A stretch of DNA of 64,000 bases from Nocardia caishijiensis NBRC 108228 (GTDB lineage Bacteria > Actinomycetota > Actinomycetes > Mycobacteriales > Mycobacteriaceae). Below are positions 1 through 9,171 of this stretch, one piece after another. Where the stretch lies: positions 208,676-272,675 of the forward strand of contig NZ_BDBE01000034.1 in assembly GCF_001612825.1 (NCBI RefSeq), given 5' to 3'. How positions within the stretch are numbered: position 1 is the stretch's first letter; each line of letters begins with the position of its first letter. Under the pieces are notes generated by a model that made no database searches, had not been told where the DNA came from, and was given only the letters and a program-made list of their open reading frames with translations. The translations under genes were made by a program, and so were the position numbers.

Positions 1-794
1 CCGATGCCCCAGGTCCAGCCGCATTCGAAGGCACGGTTGTCGTCGCGCAGGTCGATGCCTTCGGGGTGACCGGAGCGAACATCGGTCTCGGCCTGCACTC
101 GGATGGGTCCGAGCGCGGCGGAGAAGTCGGCGATGATCTCCTTGGCCGGGGCACCGGTCTGGTTCACCAGGTCGAGAATCTGCTGACCGGGCGGGGAGGA
201 GAACGGCGGGGTGTCCATCACGAAACTACGGATCAGGCCGACCATCGCGCACGTCAGCCTGGTACTCACCTGGGGAATCAGCGCCTTCACACGCTCGTTG
301 AGCCGCCGGGCCTCACGTCGTACCTCGTGTTCGAGATAGCGTTCGATACCGCGCAGAAAACGTAGCGAGGCGATGCACAGGCTCAGCGACATCGAATACG
401 AGTCGACGACCTCGAGTTCGCATTGCGCGGCCGTCGGTTCGCCGAAGCCCGCATCGCGAAAGTAGCTCCCGCCGGGGAAGATCGGTTCGCCCTCGGCGTC
501 GGTGTAGGTAGCGAAGAACTCCTCGAGCTTGGCCACCAGCGCGGCGCCGACCCGGATGTCCTCGCCGAGCACCGCCGTCACCGAGGCGACATCGACGGCG
601 GTGGCGATACTGTCCGGATCGAGGGCGAAGTTCGCCAGCTCGCTCGACGGATACAGCAGGCACATCAACTGTTCGGCGTCGCTCACCGAGTTGCGGCCGT
701 CGCGCCCGCCCCAGACCCATGCCCCCTCGCGGAACGAGGTCCGTAGGTGGGCACGCCACAGATCCAGCAGTTGTTGGCGCGGTCGTATTCTCAT
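1..794 (-). CDS. SCO2524-family conserved hypothetical protein, partial
   Basis: Function unknown. The frame opens with MRIRPRQQLLDLWRAHLRTS and continues for 264 codons off the left edge without a stop, so the C-terminus lies outside the window. The block GRDGRNSVSDAEQLMCLLYP matches my memory of the SCO2524-type proteins of Streptomyces and Nocardia; that family assignment is recall, not a search. No signal peptide or membrane segment is visible. The ATG is the first one in the conserved frame. The narK2-side terminator lies about 95 bp upstream, so this gene probably has its own promoter and is not part of the nitrate genes. Confidence 0.7.
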   Translation of the reverse strand, partial: MRIRPRQQLLDLWRAHLRTSFREGAWVWGGRDGRNSVSDAEQLMCLLYPSSELANFALDPDSIATAVDVASVTAVLGEDIRVGAALVAKLEEFFATYTDAEGEPIFPGGSYFRDAGFGEPTAAQCELEVVDSYSMSLSLCIASLRFLRGIERYLEHEVRREARRLNERVKALIPQVSTRLTCAMVGLIRSFVMDTPPFSSPPGQQILDLVNQTGAPAKEIIADFSAALGPIRVQAETDVRSGHPEGIDLRDDNRAFECGWTWGI

Positions 795-889
795 CGATGT
801 CCCCCAGTGCAGCCAGGCAACGCCAGTATGCCGACTCGGTCATCGGGTTGTCATCGGTTGTGCCGTAATAGGTTTCGCTCACGGCCGAA

Positions 890-921
890 GGCCACGCCCG
901 GGGCGGGTCCCGGGCGTGGCC
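890..921 (-). terminator. Strong hairpin terminator after the upstream narK-type gene
   Basis: A perfect 13-bp inverted repeat, GGCCACGCCCGGG and its complement, separated by a six-base loop, sits 19 bp after the stop of the nitrate transporter gene. There is no clear T-tract, which is common in high-GC actinomycetes. Confidence 0.75.
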
Positions 922-940
922 TCCGTGGTCGGGTGGGTGG

Positions 941-2422
941 TCAGACGTTGGCGTAGGCCAGGGACGGGACCTTGTCGGTGGCGAAGGAGGTGCGCAGGTA
1001 GCACCACCAGGTGACACCCGCCATGACGACGAAGGCGACGGCGTAGCCCCAGAAGGCGGGGGCCATGGAACCGAAGTTGATGTTGGACAGGCGAAGTGCC
1101 TGCTGCAGGATGAATCCGCCGAAGGCTCCGACGGCACCGATCACGCCGATCGCGGCGCCCGCCTGACGGCGTGCCGATGCCTGTGCCTCGGTGAGCTCCA
1201 TGCCGTGTTCGGCAGCGTACTTCTTGGCGGTGGCGCCGAAGATCGACGGGATCATCCGGTAGGTCGAGCCGTTGCCGACGCCGGTGAGCACGAACAGCAG
1301 CAGGAATGCGGCGAGGTAGAGCGGGAAGCTCTTCATCGACAGCGCGGTCATGATCAACGCGACCGCGACAGCCATTCCGGTGAAGACGATCACCGTGATG
1401 CGCGCGCCGCCGACCTTGTCGGAGATCCACCCGCCGACCGGGCGGCTGAACGACCCGACGAGGGCGCCGAGGAAGGCGAGGTTACCGACTGTGCTGATCC
1501 AGCCGATCTGGGTCAAATGCGGGAAGTTGGCCTTGATCAGGGTCGGGAAGGCGAACGAGAATCCGATGAACGAACCGAAGGTGCCGATGTAGAGGAACGA
1601 CATGATCCAGGTGTGCGGATTGGTCAGCGCCAGCTTGTAGGACTTGCCGTCGGCCTTGGCCGAGGTGATCGAGTCCATGTAGCGCAGCGCCCCGAACGCG
1701 GCGACCAGGATGAACGGCACCCAGACCAGGATGGCGAGGGTGAGACCGAACCGGTAGCCCGCGGCGTCTTTGGCCAGCAGGTGCGTGCCGAGCGTGATCA
1801 GCAGCGGCGCGGCCAATTGTGTCTGTGCCACACCGAGATTGCCGCCCGCGGCGTTGATGCCGAGCGCGGCGCCCTTCTTGCCCTCGGGGAAGAAGAACGA
1901 GATATTGGCCATCGAGGACGAGAAGTTGCCGCCGCCGACACCGGCGAGCGCGGCCAGCAGCAGGAACACCCACATGGGGGTGCCCGGCTGGTTGATGAAA
2001 TACGCCAGGCCGAGCGTCGGGAACAGCAGCATGCCCGCGCTGAAGGCGGTGAACGCCCGACCGCCGAACTTGGGGACGGCGAAGGTGTAGGGGATGCGCA
2101 GGGTGGCGCCGACCAGAGTGGGCACCGAGGTCAGCAGCAGGGCGTTGGCGACGGCGGTCGGGTTGCCCTTGCCGAGGCCCTCCAGGAACGTGAAGCCCGC
2201 GGCGCCCATGGCGGTGACGATGGAACCGAACAGGACCCAGACGCTGAAGCCGAGGTTCTCGGCGAACACCGAGAACCACAGGTTCTTCTTGGCGGTCTTC
2301 TCACCGCCCGATTCCCAGAACGTCGGATTGTCGGGTTCCCACTGGGTGAGCCAGCGGCCCTTCTTCTCATATTCGAACGACGCGGTGTCTGTCGTCTGGC
2401 CGGTGGCGGCGATCGCGGTCAT
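941..2422 (-). CDS. narK: NarK-family nitrate/nitrite MFS transporter (first paralogue)
   Basis: A 493-residue, roughly 12-helix nitrate/nitrite porter of the major facilitator superfamily. Family marks are the transmembrane arginine contexts LRIPYTF and FSRPVGG and the nitrate-signature glycine stretch GVGGGNFSSSMANISFFFP followed by INAAGGNLGVAQ. The start was set at MTAIAATGQTT because GAGGAAG lies 8 bases upstream and the longer frame adds 35 residues with no family resemblance. It is a distinct paralogue of the narK at 5126, sharing the N-terminal region that reads W-(E/D)-x-G-(G/E)-x-x-x-A-K(R)-N-L. It may export nitrite or exchange nitrate for nitrite; direction cannot be told from sequence. 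Confidence 0.92.
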   Translation of the reverse strand: MTAIAATGQTTDTASFEYEKKGRWLTQWEPDNPTFWESGGEKTAKKNLWFSVFAENLGFSVWVLFGSIVTAMGAAGFTFLEGLGKGNPTAVANALLLTSVPTLVGATLRIPYTFAVPKFGGRAFTAFSAGMLLFPTLGLAYFINQPGTPMWVFLLLAALAGVGGGNFSSSMANISFFFPEGKKGAALGINAAGGNLGVAQTQLAAPLLITLGTHLLAKDAAGYRFGLTLAILVWVPFILVAAFGALRYMDSITSAKADGKSYKLALTNPHTWIMSFLYIGTFGSFIGFSFAFPTLIKANFPHLTQIGWISTVGNLAFLGALVGSFSRPVGGWISDKVGGARITVIVFTGMAVAVALIMTALSMKSFPLYLAAFLLLFVLTGVGNGSTYRMIPSIFGATAKKYAAEHGMELTEAQASARRQAGAAIGVIGAVGAFGGFILQQALRLSNINFGSMAPAFWGYAVAFVVMAGVTWWCYLRTSFATDKVPSLAYANV

Positions 2423-2545
2423 CGGCTTCCTCTCGATCGGGCACATGATGCGGTGTCGAGACAACGGTAGGAGCCGGTTGTTGCGTGACAATGGCCTCAG
2501 GTGACATTCGAGCCAACTCGGGCTCACCGAGGCGTCGGCGCCGAG

Positions 2546-2571
2546 GTGACAGCTCGGTTACCCGGCGAAAC
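2546..2571. promoter_or_regulatory. Weak GlnR-like box arrangement upstream of narK paralogue
   Basis: Reading + strand: GTGAC, six bases, GTTAC, five bases, GAAAC. The elements resemble GlnR a- and b-boxes but the second spacer is one short and two a-boxes are consecutive. It lies 124-149 bp upstream of the transporter start. Confidence 0.25.
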
Positions 2572-3243
2572 TCAGCGGTCCGGGTATTCGGCGATGAGCG
2601 AACCGAGGAAGCAGCGCGCGGCCTGCATCGCGCGATCGGCGTCGCCGTCGATGACGGCCTGCACCAGTTCGATGTGCTCGCTGTCGTAGGCGTCGTCGGA
2701 TTTGGCGGTGCGCGCGTGGATCACCTGCTCGATCACCGGCAGCAGCGAGTCGTAGAACTCCAGATACACGGCGTTGTGGCTGGCGACGACGATCGCGCGG
2801 TGCAATTCCACGTCGGCGGCGATGGCCACCGGGTCGGGTCTGGTCCAGTCGCGGTCGTTGCGTTCGGCGAGCAGGCGGCGCAGGTTGGCGATGTCGGTGT
2901 CGTCGCGGCGACGTGCGGCCAAGCCGGCGGCGGTGGTGTCGAGCGCCTGGCGCAATTCGAGGATGTCGCGTTCCTCGGCGTCGGCGAAGTACTTGCCGAG
3001 CGTGCCACCGACCTCGGAAGTGGCGATCACATAGGTGCCCGACCCCTGGCGCCGTTCGAGCATGCCCGCGTGGACCAGGGCCTGCACGGCTTCACGCACG
3101 GTATTGCGGCCGGTGCCGGTGAGTTCGGTGAGCTCGGGCTCGGTGGGGATGCGGCCGCCGACCGGCCAACGGCCCGACCGGATTTCGGCGCGCAGTTGTT
3201 CGGTCACCTGGGCGATGAGGCTGGAGCGCCGGACGGGTTGCAC
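2572..3243 (-). CDS. FadR-type GntR-family transcriptional regulator (HTH + FCD)
   Basis: A 223-residue DNA-binding regulator. Residues about 1-70 form the winged helix-turn-helix (QLRAEIRSGRWPVGGRIPTE, then GRNTVREAVQALVHAGMLER with the QGSGTYV wing), and the rest is an all-helical FCD ligand-binding domain with the typical LELRQALD and LHRAIVVASHN segments. The GTG before QPVRRSSLIAQV was chosen because FadR-type proteins begin a few residues before this point; the frame stays open 53 codons further upstream without homology. It is divergent from the MFS gene at 3414 with about 170 bp between, an arrangement in which the FCD regulator often controls the transporter. Ligand unknown. Confidence 0.88.
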   Translation of the reverse strand: MQPVRRSSLIAQVTEQLRAEIRSGRWPVGGRIPTEPELTELTGTGRNTVREAVQALVHAGMLERRQGSGTYVIATSEVGGTLGKYFADAEERDILELRQALDTTAAGLAARRRDDTDIANLRRLLAERNDRDWTRPDPVAIAADVELHRAIVVASHNAVYLEFYDSLLPVIEQVIHARTAKSDDAYDSEHIELVQAVIDGDADRAMQAARCFLGSLIAEYPDR

Positions 3244-3413
3244 GTGAGCCAGCGTAGCTGTTCCGCCTCCCCGGGCATGGTGGCCAGACTCAGGCGCGGG
3301 GGTGGGGTGGCGATGCGGCAAGCCTTGGGGAGCAGGGTGGGTCAGCCCGGCTACCCATGTGCTCACGGTTGGATATCGCTCACATTTGGTGGCGGTTGTC
3401 ATCGGGTCATCCT

Positions 3414-4808
3414 ATGATTTCGTCTGTGACTCCTCCGCCCTCCTCCGAAACCTTGACCCGGCTCACCCCTGTGGATGGGCAGGTCGATGGTCGATGGGAT
3501 GCGGTCGACGGTGGGAGCGCGCTTCCGAATCCGCCTGCCGAGGTCGATCGGGCGGAGTCCGACCAGCTCACCCGGCGGTCGCTGATCGAGGGTCGGCTGC
3601 TGGTTCTCGCGGCCATCATCATGTCCGCGCTCACCCTGCGCGCCGCCGTCACCGCGTTCAGCCCGCTGGCCGAGCAGATCGGTGACGACATCGGGTACGG
3701 CACCGCGATCGTCGGAGTTTTCGGCATGCTGCCGGCCGCCATGTTCGGTGTCGCCGGGCTGGTCACACCCTTCGCGGTGCGGCGGTTCGGGCTGGAGCGC
3801 ACGGTTCTGCTGGCGATGCTGCTGGCCGGATTCGGCTCGCTCGCCCGCGTGTTCTCCTCCGGCACCGGCGAGCTGCTCGCCTTGTCCGGGGTGGCGCTGC
3901 TCGGCATGGGTATCGGCAATGTGGTGATTCCGCCGCTGGTCAAGCGGTATTTCGCCGATCGGCTGGCGTCGATCTCCTCGCTCTACATCGTGATGGTGCA
4001 GCTGAGCACGGTGATCCCCGCGTTCGTCGCGGTGCCGTTGGCCGAGGAACATGGCTGGCGCATCTCGATGGGCGTGTGGGCGCTCGTCGGCTTCGCCGCG
4101 GCGGTGCCGTGGCTGGTGGTCCTGCGCGACCGGCGTGGCCGCGACAAAGCCGACACCACCGCCCTGCCGCCCGAGACACCGACGGCCGCGGGCGCGGTGT
4201 GGCGTTCCCCGGTGGCCTGGGGGATGGCGGGCATGTTCGGCATGACCTCGCTCACCACCTACGCCATGTTCACCTGGCTGCCGACCATCCTGGCCGACGC
4301 GGGCGCCAGCGCGGCCTTCGGCGGCAACATGGTCGCACTGTTCGCGCTGATCGGTCTGATCCCCGCGCTCGGTGCGCCGACCGTCGTCTCGCGCATGCGC
4401 AACCCGTTCCCGGTCGTCGTCGCGTGCATGGTGCTGTTCGTCATCGCGTTCGCGGGCCTGCTGATCGCGCCGATGAGTGCGCCGCTGCTGTGGGTGGTGC
4501 TGCTCGGCCTCGGCCCGAGCACCTTCCCGATGGCGCTCACGCTCATCAACCTGCGCACCCGCACACCGCAGGGCTCGGCGGCGCTGTCCGGTTTCACCCA
4601 GGGCGTCGGTTACGTGGTCGCCTGTGTCGGCCCGCTGGTGTTCGGCATCCTGCACACCGCGACCGGTGGCTGGCTCGCGCCGTTCGGTCTGCTGCTCGTC
4701 GCCCTCGGCGTACTTCTCGCGGGCGCCTGGCAGGCCTGCAAACCGCGCATGCTCGAAGACTGCCCGCCTCTCCGCGTTTTCGGCCGGACTCATTCGCGGG
4801 GAGACTGA
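3414..4808 (+). CDS. MFS transporter, CynX/NimT type
   Basis: A 464-residue polytopic membrane protein with about 12 hydrophobic segments after an 80-residue polar N-terminus. The order SALTLRAAVTAFSPLAEQI, LVTPFAVRRFGLERTVLLAM and MGIGNVVIPPLVKRYF fits the CynX/NimT (cyanate/2-nitroimidazole) branch of the major facilitator superfamily. The ATG chosen follows no clear ribosome site; an in-frame GTG four codons later and an upstream in-frame codon at 3357 are alternatives. Divergent FadR-type regulator suggests inducible export or uptake of a small organic or inorganic anion. Although it stands between two narK paralogues, nothing in the sequence ties it to nitrate. Confidence 0.85.
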   Translation: MISSVTPPPSSETLTRLTPVDGQVDGRWDAVDGGSALPNPPAEVDRAESDQLTRRSLIEGRLLVLAAIIMSALTLRAAVTAFSPLAEQIGDDIGYGTAIVGVFGMLPAAMFGVAGLVTPFAVRRFGLERTVLLAMLLAGFGSLARVFSSGTGELLALSGVALLGMGIGNVVIPPLVKRYFADRLASISSLYIVMVQLSTVIPAFVAVPLAEEHGWRISMGVWALVGFAAAVPWLVVLRDRRGRDKADTTALPPETPTAAGAVWRSPVAWGMAGMFGMTSLTTYAMFTWLPTILADAGASAAFGGNMVALFALIGLIPALGAPTVVSRMRNPFPVVVACMVLFVIAFAGLLIAPMSAPLLWVVLLGLGPSTFPMALTLINLRTRTPQGSAALSGFTQGVGYVVACVGPLVFGILHTATGGWLAPFGLLLVALGVLLAGAWQACKPRMLEDCPPLRVFGRTHSRGD

Positions 4809-4853
4809 AACCGGCGTCCGGCGGTAGCGCTGCCGGTGGGTGCGCCCGTTCCC

Positions 4854-4876
4854 GGTGAGTTACCCATGTTCTCACC
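4854..4876. promoter_or_regulatory. Inverted repeat upstream of narK-nirBD
   Basis: GGTGAG and CTCACC flank an 11-base centre containing TACCCATGT. The core TACCCATGT-N-CTCAC recurs at 3352-3366, about 50 bp before the MFS start. It could be a repressor or activator site; no protein can be named from sequence. Confidence 0.4.
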
Positions 4877-4970
4877 GTCCGAGTTGCCGACTTGTGCGCG
4901 CTGAGGAATGCTGTGTACATCACACCCTCACTCGGGTTTGCGCTGAATTCTCGCCGCCTTCTTACGCGCG

Positions 4971-4997
4971 GAAATCGTTGTGTCACATGCCCGAAAC
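4971..4997. promoter_or_regulatory. Three-box GlnR-like operator upstream of narK-nirBD
   Basis: GAAAT, six bases, GTCAC, six bases, GAAAC. Known actinobacterial GlnR sites alternate gTnAC and GaAAC boxes at six-base spacing, and this fits b-a-b with one deviating base. It ends about 130 bp before the narK start inside the only long non-coding stretch here (4809-5125), which otherwise shows just the inverted repeat at 4854. Nitrogen-limitation activation of narK-nirBD is inferred. Confidence 0.65.
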
Positions 4998-5125
4998 AAA
5001 AGGGCTGATCTCACCCCTGTGACCGGGGCAGCGTGAGAAACCGTTGATTCAGGCGCAATTTCCCGCAGCATTTCGGCAATACCCATTTCCTACCGTTGGG
5101 CCATCGCACTTTTGGGAGGCCCAAC

Positions 5126-6586
5126 TTGAGCACGCTGAAGCGTAACCACGACATCGAGCACTGGGATGCCGAAGATGTCGCGGCCTGGGAGGCCGGTGGC
5201 AAGGACGTTGCCAAGCGCAACTTGATCTGGTCGGTGATCGCCGAGCACGTCGGGTTCTCGGTGTGGTCGATCTGGTCGGTGATGGTGCTGTTCATGCCGA
5301 CCGACAAGTTCGGCATCGATGCGGCGGGCAAGTTCTTCCTCGTCGCCATGCCGACGCTGGTCGGCGGATTCCTGCGGATCCCCTACACCGTGGCCACCGC
5401 CCGCTTCGGCGGCCGCAACTGGACGATCTTCAGCGCGCTGCTGCTGCTGGTGCCGCTGGTGCTGACCCTGTACTTCGTCACCCAGCCGGACACCTCGTAC
5501 ACGACCTTCTTGATCGTGGCCGCGTTCGCCGGTGTCGGTGGTGGCAACTTCGCCTCGTCGATGACCAATATCAACGCCTTCTACCCACAGCGACTCAAGG
5601 GCTGGGCGCTCGGCATGAACGCCGGTGGCGGCAATATCGGCGTCCCGGTGATCCAGCTGCTCGGTCTGCTGGTGCTGGTCATCCTCGGCGGCGACTACGC
5701 CTACCTCGTCTGCGCGATCTACCTGGTCCTCGTCGGTCTGACCGCGGTCGGAGCCGCCCTGTACATGGACAACCTGCGCAACCAGCAGGCCGACCTGTCC
5801 TACATGGTCAAGGCGCTGCGGGTGCCGCAGTCCTACGCCATCGCCTTCCTCTACATCGGCACGTTCGGTTCGTTCATCGGCTACAGCTTCGCCTTCGGCC
5901 AGATCCTGCAGATCAGCTTCAAAGCCGGTGGCGACACCGCCACCCAGGCCGCGATCCACGCCGCCTCGATCGCGTTCATCGGCCCGCTGCTCGGTTCGCT
6001 GTCGCGCCCCTACGGCGGCAAGCTGGCCGACCGCATCGGCGGCAGCAGGGTTGCGCTCGGCACGTTCGGCGCCATGATGGCCGCCGCGCTGATCGTGATC
6101 GCCGCCTCGACGATGGCCGACCGCAACAACGGGGTCGCCTCCGGCGCCACCATGACCTTCCTGGTCATCGGCTTCATCGCCCTGTTCGTCCTGTCCGGTT
6201 TCGGCAACGGTGCCGTCACCAAGATCATCCCGTCGGTGTTCGAGGCCAAGTCCAAGAGCCTGCCGGGCTCGCGGGCCGAGCAGGCCGCCTGGTCGCAGAA
6301 CGCCGGCGGCGCCCTGATCGGCTTCGTCGGCGCGATCGGCACCCTGGGTGGTGTCGGCATCAACATGGTGCTGCGCAGCTCCTATGCCAGCACCGCCTCG
6401 GCCACCACCGCGTTCTGGGTGTTCCTCGCCTTCTACGTGGTCTGCGCGGTCGTCACCTGGGCGGTGTTCCTGCGCCGTCCCCGCTCCACGTCCCTGGTCT
6501 CCGACTCCGATGTCGTGGTCGAAGCCGAAAGCCTGGTCCTCGAGGCCGAATCCACCGCTTCGTCGGCCAAGTCGTCGGCTCGCTGA
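5126..6586 (+). CDS. narK: NarK-family nitrate/nitrite MFS transporter (second paralogue)
   Basis: A 486-residue porter with about 12 membrane helices. It has the arginine contexts LRIPYTV and LSRPYGG, the signature GVGGGNFASSMTNINAFYP and MNAGGGNIGVPVIQ. The chosen start is TTG, giving (M)STLKRNHDIEHWDAEDV, because GGGAGG lies 6 bases upstream and NarK proteins of this type begin just there; an upstream in-frame ATG would add ten residues. The polar C-terminal tail of about 35 residues is rich in Ser, Glu and Ala. It sits 30 bp before nirB and so probably feeds nitrate or nitrite to assimilation, under the GlnR-like site upstream. Confidence 0.93.
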   Translation: MSTLKRNHDIEHWDAEDVAAWEAGGKDVAKRNLIWSVIAEHVGFSVWSIWSVMVLFMPTDKFGIDAAGKFFLVAMPTLVGGFLRIPYTVATARFGGRNWTIFSALLLLVPLVLTLYFVTQPDTSYTTFLIVAAFAGVGGGNFASSMTNINAFYPQRLKGWALGMNAGGGNIGVPVIQLLGLLVLVILGGDYAYLVCAIYLVLVGLTAVGAALYMDNLRNQQADLSYMVKALRVPQSYAIAFLYIGTFGSFIGYSFAFGQILQISFKAGGDTATQAAIHAASIAFIGPLLGSLSRPYGGKLADRIGGSRVALGTFGAMMAAALIVIAASTMADRNNGVASGATMTFLVIGFIALFVLSGFGNGAVTKIIPSVFEAKSKSLPGSRAEQAAWSQNAGGALIGFVGAIGTLGGVGINMVLRSSYASTASATTAFWVFLAFYVVCAVVTWAVFLRRPRSTSLVSDSDVVVEAESLVLEAESTASSAKSSAR

Positions 6587-6616
6587 CAACCGACCACTAC
6601 CAAGGAGGTCACTCTC

Positions 6617-9163
6617 ATGAACAGCACTCGCAAGACAGTGGTCGTGGTCGGCCACGGCATGGTCGGACACCGCTTCGTCGAGGCCCTTCGCTCGCGCGAC
6701 GACGCCGGACAGTGGCGCGTGGTCGTGCTCTCGGAGGAGAAGCTGCCCGCCTACGACCGCGTCGGCCTGTCCTACTACGTCGGCAACTGGAACCCCGACG
6801 ACCTGGCGCTACCGGGCAACATGTACGCGGGCGACGAGCTGGTGGAGCTGCGGCTGGGCCAGCGCGGCGAGTCCATCGACCGCGCGGCCAAGACCGTCAC
6901 CACCTCCACCGGTGACGTCATCGCCTACGACGCGCTGGTGATGGCCACCGGTTCCTACGCCTTCGTGCCGCCGGTGCCCGGTCACGAACTGCCCGAGTGC
7001 TTCGTCTACCGCACCATCGAGGATCTCGACGGCATCCGCGCCGCGGCCGAGAAGGCCGGTCCCGGCGCGCACGGTGTGGTGATCGGCGGTGGTCTGCTCG
7101 GTCTGGAGGCGGCCAACGCGTTGCGCCTGATGGGCATGACCCCGCACGTCATCGAGTACAACGACCGCCTGATGCCCGCCCAGGTCGACGCCGGTGGTGG
7201 CGCCATCTTGGAGAAGTTGGTCTCCGACATCGGCCTGAACGTGCACACCGGGGTCGGCACCGCCAAGATCGAGTCGATCGAGGAGGAGACCGGCGGGGTC
7301 AAGCTGCACCTGTCCGACGAGTCGGAGATCCACGCCTCGCTGGTGGTGTTCTCCGCCGGTATCCGCCCGCACGACTCCGTCGCCAAGGAAGCCGGACTCG
7401 AAATCGGCCCGCGCGGCGGCATTCTCACCGATCTCGGCCTGCAGTCCTCGGACCCCGACATCTACGCCATCGGTGAATGCGCCGCGGTCGAGGGTGTCTG
7501 CTACGGCCTGGTCGCGCCTGGTTACACCACCGCCGAGATCGTCGCCGACCGCCTGCTCGGCGGGGCGGGCGAGTTCCCCGGCGCGGACATGTCGACCAAG
7601 CTGAAGCTGATGGGCGTCGACGTGGCCTCCTTCGGTGACGCGCACGCCACCACCGAGGGCGCGCTGTCGGTGGTGCTGCACGACGCCGCCAAGGGCACCT
7701 ACGCCAAGCTCGTCGTCTCCGACAACGCCGAGATCCTGCTCGGCGGCATCCTGGTCGGTGACGCCTCGGCCTATGCCGCGCTGCGCCCGCTGGTCGGGCG
7801 CCCGCTGCCCGCCGATCCGGCCTCGCTGATCTCCCCGGCCGGTGCCGAACTCGGCGCCGACGCGCTGCCCGACGACGCGCAGATCTGCTCCTGCAACAAC
7901 GTGAGCAAGGGCGCCATCTGCGGCGCCATCGCCGAGGGTGCCTGCGATATCGCCTCGGTGAAGGGCTGCACCAACGCGGGCACCTCCTGCGGTGGCTGTG
8001 TGCCGATGATCAAGAAGCTGCTCGAGCAGTCCGGTGTGGCACTGTCGAAGGCGCTGTGCGAGCACTTCGAGCAGTCGCGCGCCGAACTGTTCGACATCGT
8101 GAATGTCACTGGCATTCGGACGTTTTCGGAGCTCATCGCCAAGCACGGCAAGGGCTCGGGCTGCGACATCTGCAAGCCGACCGTTGCCTCCATCCTCGCC
8201 TCCACGTCGAGCGACCACATCCTCGAGGGCGAGCAGGCCGCGCTGCAGGACACCAACGACCACTTCCTGGCCAACCTGCAGAAGAACGGCACCTACTCGG
8301 TCGTCCCGCGCATGCCCGGCGGTGAAGTCACCGCCGAACAGCTGATCGTGATCGGTGAGGTCGCCAAGGAATTCGACCTGTACGTGAAGGTCACCGGTGG
8401 TCAGCGCATCGACCTGTTCGGCGCGCGTGTGGAGCAGTTGCCGCTGATCTGGAAGCGCCTGGTCGACGCGGGCATGGAGTCCGGGCACGCCTACGGCAAG
8501 TCGCTGCGCACCGTGAAGAGCTGCGTCGGGTCGACCTGGTGCCGCTACGGGCAGCAGGACTCGGTCGGCATGGCCGTGCTGCTCGAGAAGCGCTACCGGG
8601 GCCTGCGCTCGCCGCACAAGCTGAAGCTGGCCGTGTCGGGTTGCGCGCGCGAGTGCGCCGAGGCCCGCGGCAAGGACGTCGGTGTGATCGCCACCGAGAA
8701 CGGCTGGAACCTCTACGTCGGCGGCAACGGCGGTCTGGTCCCCAAGCACGCCGTGCTGCTGGCCGGTGACCTCGATGACGAGACGCTGATCCGCTACATC
8801 GACCGCTACCTGATGTTCTACATCCGCACCGCCGACCGGCTCCAGCGCACCGCGCCCTGGCAGGAGGCCCTCGAAGGCGGCATGGACTACCTCAAGGCCG
8901 TGGTGTGCGACGACAGCCTCGGCATCGCCGCCGACCTCGAGGCCGCCATGGCCAAGCACGTCGACGGTTACAAGGACGAGTGGGCGGCGGTGCTCGAGGA
9001 CGAGAACAAACTCTCGCGCTTCGTCTCCTTCGTCAACGCCCCTGACGAAGCCGATCCCACGATCGCCTTCGACGAGAGCGGGGAACGCAAGGTACCAGTG
9101 CTTCTCGGACTGCCCGGCATGCCCGTCGGTGTTGGCTCCGACACAGCAGCAGCCGGGAAATAA
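6617..9163 (+). CDS. nirB: Assimilatory nitrite reductase [NAD(P)H] large subunit
   Basis: 848 residues reducing nitrite to ammonium in the cytoplasm. In order: FAD- and NAD(P)H-binding Rossmann folds (about 6-310; GHGMVGHRF at 12-20, VVIGGGLLGLEAANALRLMG near 154), a BFD-like [2Fe-2S] domain with C424-x-C426 and C458-x2-C461, a second Cys pair C516/C519, and the siroheme/[4Fe-4S] half with C636-x5-C642 and C676-x3-C680. All ligands of the siroheme-coupled cluster are present. AAGGAGGT stands just upstream of the ATG. Length is normal for NirB. It is cotranscribed with narK and nirD; siroheme may be supplied by the CbiX-type chelatase at the end of the operon. Confidence 0.97.
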   Translation: MNSTRKTVVVVGHGMVGHRFVEALRSRDDAGQWRVVVLSEEKLPAYDRVGLSYYVGNWNPDDLALPGNMYAGDELVELRLGQRGESIDRAAKTVTTSTGDVIAYDALVMATGSYAFVPPVPGHELPECFVYRTIEDLDGIRAAAEKAGPGAHGVVIGGGLLGLEAANALRLMGMTPHVIEYNDRLMPAQVDAGGGAILEKLVSDIGLNVHTGVGTAKIESIEEETGGVKLHLSDESEIHASLVVFSAGIRPHDSVAKEAGLEIGPRGGILTDLGLQSSDPDIYAIGECAAVEGVCYGLVAPGYTTAEIVADRLLGGAGEFPGADMSTKLKLMGVDVASFGDAHATTEGALSVVLHDAAKGTYAKLVVSDNAEILLGGILVGDASAYAALRPLVGRPLPADPASLISPAGAELGADALPDDAQICSCNNVSKGAICGAIAEGACDIASVKGCTNAGTSCGGCVPMIKKLLEQSGVALSKALCEHFEQSRAELFDIVNVTGIRTFSELIAKHGKGSGCDICKPTVASILASTSSDHILEGEQAALQDTNDHFLANLQKNGTYSVVPRMPGGEVTAEQLIVIGEVAKEFDLYVKVTGGQRIDLFGARVEQLPLIWKRLVDAGMESGHAYGKSLRTVKSCVGSTWCRYGQQDSVGMAVLLEKRYRGLRSPHKLKLAVSGCARECAEARGKDVGVIATENGWNLYVGGNGGLVPKHAVLLAGDLDDETLIRYIDRYLMFYIRTADRLQRTAPWQEALEGGMDYLKAVVCDDSLGIAADLEAAMAKHVDGYKDEWAAVLEDENKLSRFVSFVNAPDEADPTIAFDESGERKVPVLLGLPGMPVGVGSDTAAAGK

Positions 9164-9171
9164 GCGCTTAA

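Noticed and set aside
313..1137. Long open frame antisense/out of frame over the SCO2524-type gene and the start of narK
   Set aside because: Composition is Arg/Pro/Gly-rich without any fold; the alternative frame gives a recognisable conserved protein starting at 794.
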